A stretch of 64,000 nt of DNA from Kudoa neothunni (taxonomy: Eukaryota; Cnidaria). Under the pieces are notes generated by a model. The model made no database searches and was not told the origin of the DNA. It saw only the letters and a list, made by a program, of their open reading frames with translations. Below, piece by piece: positions 60,588 through 64,000 of this stretch. The position numbers and the translations under genes are program-made. The stretch covers positions 1,984,001 to 2,048,000 of the forward strand of contig OZ199838.1 in assembly GCA_964304625.1 (NCBI GenBank). The letters run 5' to 3'. Within the stretch, counting starts at the first letter, position 1, and each line of letters opens with the position of its first letter.

Positions 60588-61058
60588 TTAAACAGATTTA
60601 TTTTTGAATAGCATTGGAAATGCGTGAACATATTTTATGGCATCATTGTAGGTTTTCATGTCTACATAAGCAAGAGATAAAAACTGATTCGATGAAAATA
60701 TCATTACTGAAATCGGACGAAACAAATGGGACCAATTTTTGAGCGGTAACCACATCCTTGCTTTCTACCCTGACGACGGCATGGAAAAAACATCCGTCAC
60801 TTAAATCGTTATTCTAAAACAGATTAGAATATTATTCCGAACCTGCAATAACCTGTTCGTAAAGTTTAACGGTGATCTCTCCATCATCAGCCATGAGAGC
60901 TTTCACCTCCATTCTATTTGGTAACACCTAAATAAAAATTATTTCCCCAATAACATACAATTGGACTATATATGCACCTGCTTAACTTTTCCTATCATGG
61001 ACACTACTTTTCCGACGGAAGAGGAAAGTAGCGGGGAGTTAACATGTGCAAATTCCAT
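60588..61058 (-). CDS. RPA3: Replication protein A 14 kDa subunit (RPA3)
   Basis: Four exons (61058-60978, 60927-60853, 60813-60708, 60661-60588) encode 111 residues, close to the usual 117-121. It is a single OB-fold: VNSPLLSSSVGKVVSMIGKV matches the first strands (INxxxLxxFxGKxVxxVGKV), VKALMADDGEITVKLYEQ the next, and CFFHAVVRVESKDVV and QKLVPFVSSDF the later strands. The C-terminal helix NMKTYNDAIKYVHAFPMLF corresponds to LYNEAVKxxHxFP, which packs in the RPA trimer core. RPA binds single-stranded DNA in replication and repair. Introns are 50, 39 and 46 nt. Assignment rests on overall pattern and length; identity is low. Confidence 0.8.
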
Positions 61059-61692
61059 TTTGTTGGCCGGATAACGCGCACGCAACCAATATGATATTAA
61101 GGTATTTGTTGGAGCGTCATCTAAGTAAACTTATTTCTAAATTACCAACAGAGAAAATAATAACGGATGAGGCGAGAATAAACCAAGCCACCCTCACTCA
61201 AGCGCAGGAGGGTACGCGTCATTATATATTCCAGCACAAAAGATGGAGATATTCAGCAGTGTAGGTGGAGAGAGTGTATAGTGGTGTGAGTTAACTGTCA
61301 AATTTTAGTATTTTGTGTGGTATTTATGCGCTATTTCGAATGAATATCGAGCTGAGAAATTATATAAGTAACTTTGTGATGATAAATGGATTTGAAATTA
61401 ATTTAAAAATTTAGTGGATAACAACATTGAGGATCCGTTGCTACATGGTGTGAAAAAATTCCGTTGAAAAATTTTTGATTCATAGTTTTTATATATAAAA
61501 CTTTAAAAATGTGTGTTTTTTCAGCAGCGTGTGATTTGAAAGAATTTCGCATGATTGAGTGTTGAGTGTCGATTTTTGAGGGGTTGAGGAGAAGACGTAA
61601 GTAATCAATTGGTTGATTTTTGTAACACCAAAAGCTCACCTCTTCTATATTTGAACAGTTACAATCATACTCAATGTTAGTATACGTAGATT
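61059..61692. other. Intergenic between RPA3 and the C2 gene
   Basis: RPA3 promoter side and 3' end of the neighbouring gene. No exon recognised. Confidence 0.45.
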
Positions 61693-62948
61693 TTAGGAAT
61701 CGTTATCAAAATATACGTTGATCAGAGGAAGTAGCAGAGGTAGGCTTGTGGAGATCCATCGATTTGGGTATTGAAGAAGAACATTGTAGAATTGACGATT
61801 TCTTGTGGGGGCTCTTTCCGATTGAAGATAGCATACTGCAATGGTTTTGTTGAATTGTTCATCACGAGCATTGATCGTTAAATTGATTGTGCTGCAGTTG
61901 AAGTTGCTTAGTCGATAATTGAACTGAAAGGTTTCATTGAAGAAGGGGTTTTTAGTGCGAAAGCGTTGGCTGGTTTTTGAAGAATAAATCAGTTTGCCTT
62001 CGCAGCTCACATTAACGTAACATCTTATTGCTAGATAAGATTAAGTTATAGTTTAATAAAGATGTGTATGTCGAGCACGTCCTCACTGATGACTGATGAA
62101 ACCTACCGTAGTTTGTGAGTCCACTCACGCTTAGATTTTTACATCGTACCACACAAAGAAATAGTTTTTCTAATATTGGGTTGTATTTGGCAGCAAGCAC
62201 TATATTTCCTTGATCGCTGGAAAGGGTTCGCAATATAATCCGACTAAAGTTTTTCTGGTCAATCTCCAACGCGGGACACATCATCAACGACACTTTATGA
62301 AAATCTGATTGATCCCAATTGAAATCCAATGGTGAGAGCTGATTCTCACTAACAATCTGCAATTGAGAAGACTCGCTGTAATTGAGAATTTGCATTAGAA
62401 TAGATCTTCCCAGAAGATTGTATATGTCTACGTTGGCAAAGGTGATAGTGATTGCATCGCTGTAGTTTTTGGTGGTCAATAAAACCTAAAATTTATAGCC
62501 ATAATATCACTTAATACATTGCTCAACAAATATGAAAACATCAAATCAATTAATCAAATCAAATCAAATACATTGGACTCAAAGGTTGTGAAAGCATCCG
62601 GTAGAAGTGTCACCTTAAGATACGGCTTTAAATTTCGAATAACAATGGGTGCTATTTCAAATATTTCTTTTACGATAATAGATAAACCTTGAGTTTTGGT
62701 TACTTCGAATTGTGCAGTAAGATTGGCTACATAATAAAACAAATGATCGAACAACTGATAATATGGTTTGGGAAGGCACTTATTTGAAAATTGAATTGAG
62801 GTTTGTTTTTAACGTAGGTTTCAGATGGTTGCAGTGAGGAGAATAAATCGGTAGATTTTTGCTGGATTTTCTCTCCACTACCAACTCTCTCCAACATATT
62901 GTCTATCATTTGGATAGATTTTTTAATCCATTCCTTGTCGAACGACAT
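61693..62948 (-). CDS. Tandem C2-domain protein, synaptotagmin-like
   Basis: Four exons (62948-62780, 62726-62572, 62485-62107, 62030-61693) give 346 codons. After a ~55-residue N-terminus (MSFDKEWIKKSIQMIDNMLE), C2A runs from NLTAQFEVTKTQGLSIIVKE through LKPYLKVTLLPD and TITFANVDIYNLLGRSIL. C2B starts GNIVLAAKYNPILEKLFLCV, with CKNLSVSGLTNY, then KNPFFNETFQFNYRL and the beta strands to a C-terminal YPNRWIS segment. Most acidic residues that bind calcium in C2 loops are absent, so calcium-independent membrane or partner binding is likely. No transmembrane segment is encoded from this ATG. The open frame continues upstream to about 63080 with a hydrophobic run (IYIFFAKSILLFHF) but no ATG, so an additional upstream exon is possible. 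Confidence 0.7.
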
Positions 62949-63278
62949 TTTGTTGGTATTCAAATAAACACATTTAGGTGTCAAATTGCCGTATTCTCCT
63001 TGACGACCGCCACGACAATCAATAAAGTGAAACAATAATATCGACTTTGCAAAAAATATATAAATAAATTTTTGATTCAAACTTTCTCAATTATCTTAAA
63101 GATAAAATACTTTCAATTGATAGTGATGATATGAGATCCAATTCCTGATAATATTTTTAATTATTAAAGATGCATATTACTGGTCTATCAGTGGGATTTT
63201 ATTTAAACCCCTATCTAATAGATAGCAGTAATATCGATCTGACAACATATTTTTGAGTGTAGGACTTGGGGGGTCGAA
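62949..63278. other. Divergent intergenic region
   Basis: About 330 bp between the divergently transcribed C2 gene (-) and the next gene (+). Both promoters must lie here unless the C2 gene has an upstream exon. Confidence 0.5.
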
Positions 63279-64000
63279 ATGATTGTTTTTATCATAACTG
63301 GTTCATTAATACTTTTGGAGGGGTGATTTATTAGGACTTTTAGCGAAATTGCTTGCAAGCGTAGAGACAGATTATCTCTTGGTTAATGTGTTAGAAAACT
63401 CTAACAAAGCCTATTCCTATGATAGTTACAAACTGAATTTGATAACCAATAACGAAAATACTTATATGGGGAATTATTCATTATCCATACCTATCAATAA
63501 CCAAACCCAACTTAACCAGAGTGCTTGCTCTTTCTGTCACCCCTATTTTAACTCCACTGTTTTTGAGTTTTCTGAGGTAAAATTTTAAGAATCAGTTTTC
63601 GTTTAATATTCTTTCTTAAGAGCATGAAGTTGCAAATCGCTCCCATATATTCGGAACCTTCGACTACTACCTCTCTAATTTTTGAAATTCAATACGCCGA
63701 TCTGAAACCTCAACTGTCATTAATTAGGAACCATTTCGTCAATTTTCTCTTCCAGAAATGTAGCTCATCACAAATTGAACATTACCTTGATCTGATGAGC
63801 AAGTCTACAGACAGGTGCACACTGAACAACGATCCCAATGGATGTCAATTGTTGGATATTATTATGGTGCATTTGAAAGTTGAATTCATTATAATTTTTT
63901 CTATATTTATTTAGAAAAAGCAACAAAAATATAATTTGTTCAATCTAGATGATAAACTGATGAAAAATACGTATTTTTCTGTGGGTATGGATAGAAATGG
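63279..64000 (+). CDS. Unrecognised secreted or membrane protein, 5' part
   Basis: Four exons fit: 63279-63300, 63344-63576, 63621-63866 and 63915 to beyond the window edge. The start MIVFIIT is hydrophobic and may be the beginning of a signal peptide. The following sequence has several possible N-glycosylation sites (for example MGNYSLSI, INNQTQLNQS, YFNSTVF) and a few cysteines (SACSFCHP, RCTLNNDPNGC). Introns are 43, 44 and 48 nt. No family recognised. The first 22-nt exon is inferred from phase and a 43-nt intron, so is uncertain; the central two exons are better supported. Confidence 0.55.

Overview
This is an AT-rich (roughly 70% A+T) stretch of invertebrate animal nuclear DNA. Multi-exon genes, GT..AG introns and purely metazoan families (MAGUK scaffold, bHLH-PAS factor, akirin, calcium-type transglutaminase) show it is a metazoan. 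The species cannot be fixed from the window. Introns are strikingly small, mostly 36-65 nt, and the proteins diverge strongly from family consensus, which suggests a fast-evolving, intron-miniaturised lineage. All exon models were assembled by hand from splice signals, reading phase and family alignment.

Layout. 1-1.6 kb: hAT transposon debris. 1.7-4.7 kb (-): a modular single-pass membrane protein with fibronectin-III-like repeats on phase-1 symmetric exons. 4.7-8.8 kb: nearly empty, with two weak coding candidates and a hAT MITE. 8.8-12.9 kb (-): a tandem array of three divergent globin genes. 13.4-16.5 kb (-): a 15-exon MAGUK scaffold (PDZ-PDZ-SH3-GUK). 17.9-20.6 kb: a broken FLYWCH-type MULE beside a broken piggyBac. 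22.0-23.1 kb (+): an SLC35A nucleotide-sugar transporter. 27.2-28.3 kb (+): akirin. 28.6-36.9 kb: a mobile-element graveyard (hAT, piggyBac, Ty3-type). 37.7-39.8 kb (-): transglutaminase. 42.9-45.0 kb: a Merlin fragment and a pogo-type MITE. 45.3-47.3 kb (-): a bHLH-PAS transcription factor. 48.4-53.2 kb: a nearly intact piggyBac with TTAA duplication, then 17 bp later an apparently intact Tigger/pogo element whose transposase has three tiny introns. 55.4-60.3 kb: MITEs and an unusual GC-richer segment. 60.6-61.1 kb (-): RPA3, the small subunit of replication protein A. 61.7-62.9 kb (-): a tandem-C2 protein. 63.3 kb to the end (+): the start of an unrecognised, probably secreted or membrane protein.

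The host genes do not form a pathway; only the three globins are clearly related, by tandem duplication. The strongest observations are the globin cluster with a conserved 205-nt central exon, the phase-1 modular receptor with a 19-nt microexon, the consistently miniature introns, and the intact Tigger element that also carries host-sized introns.
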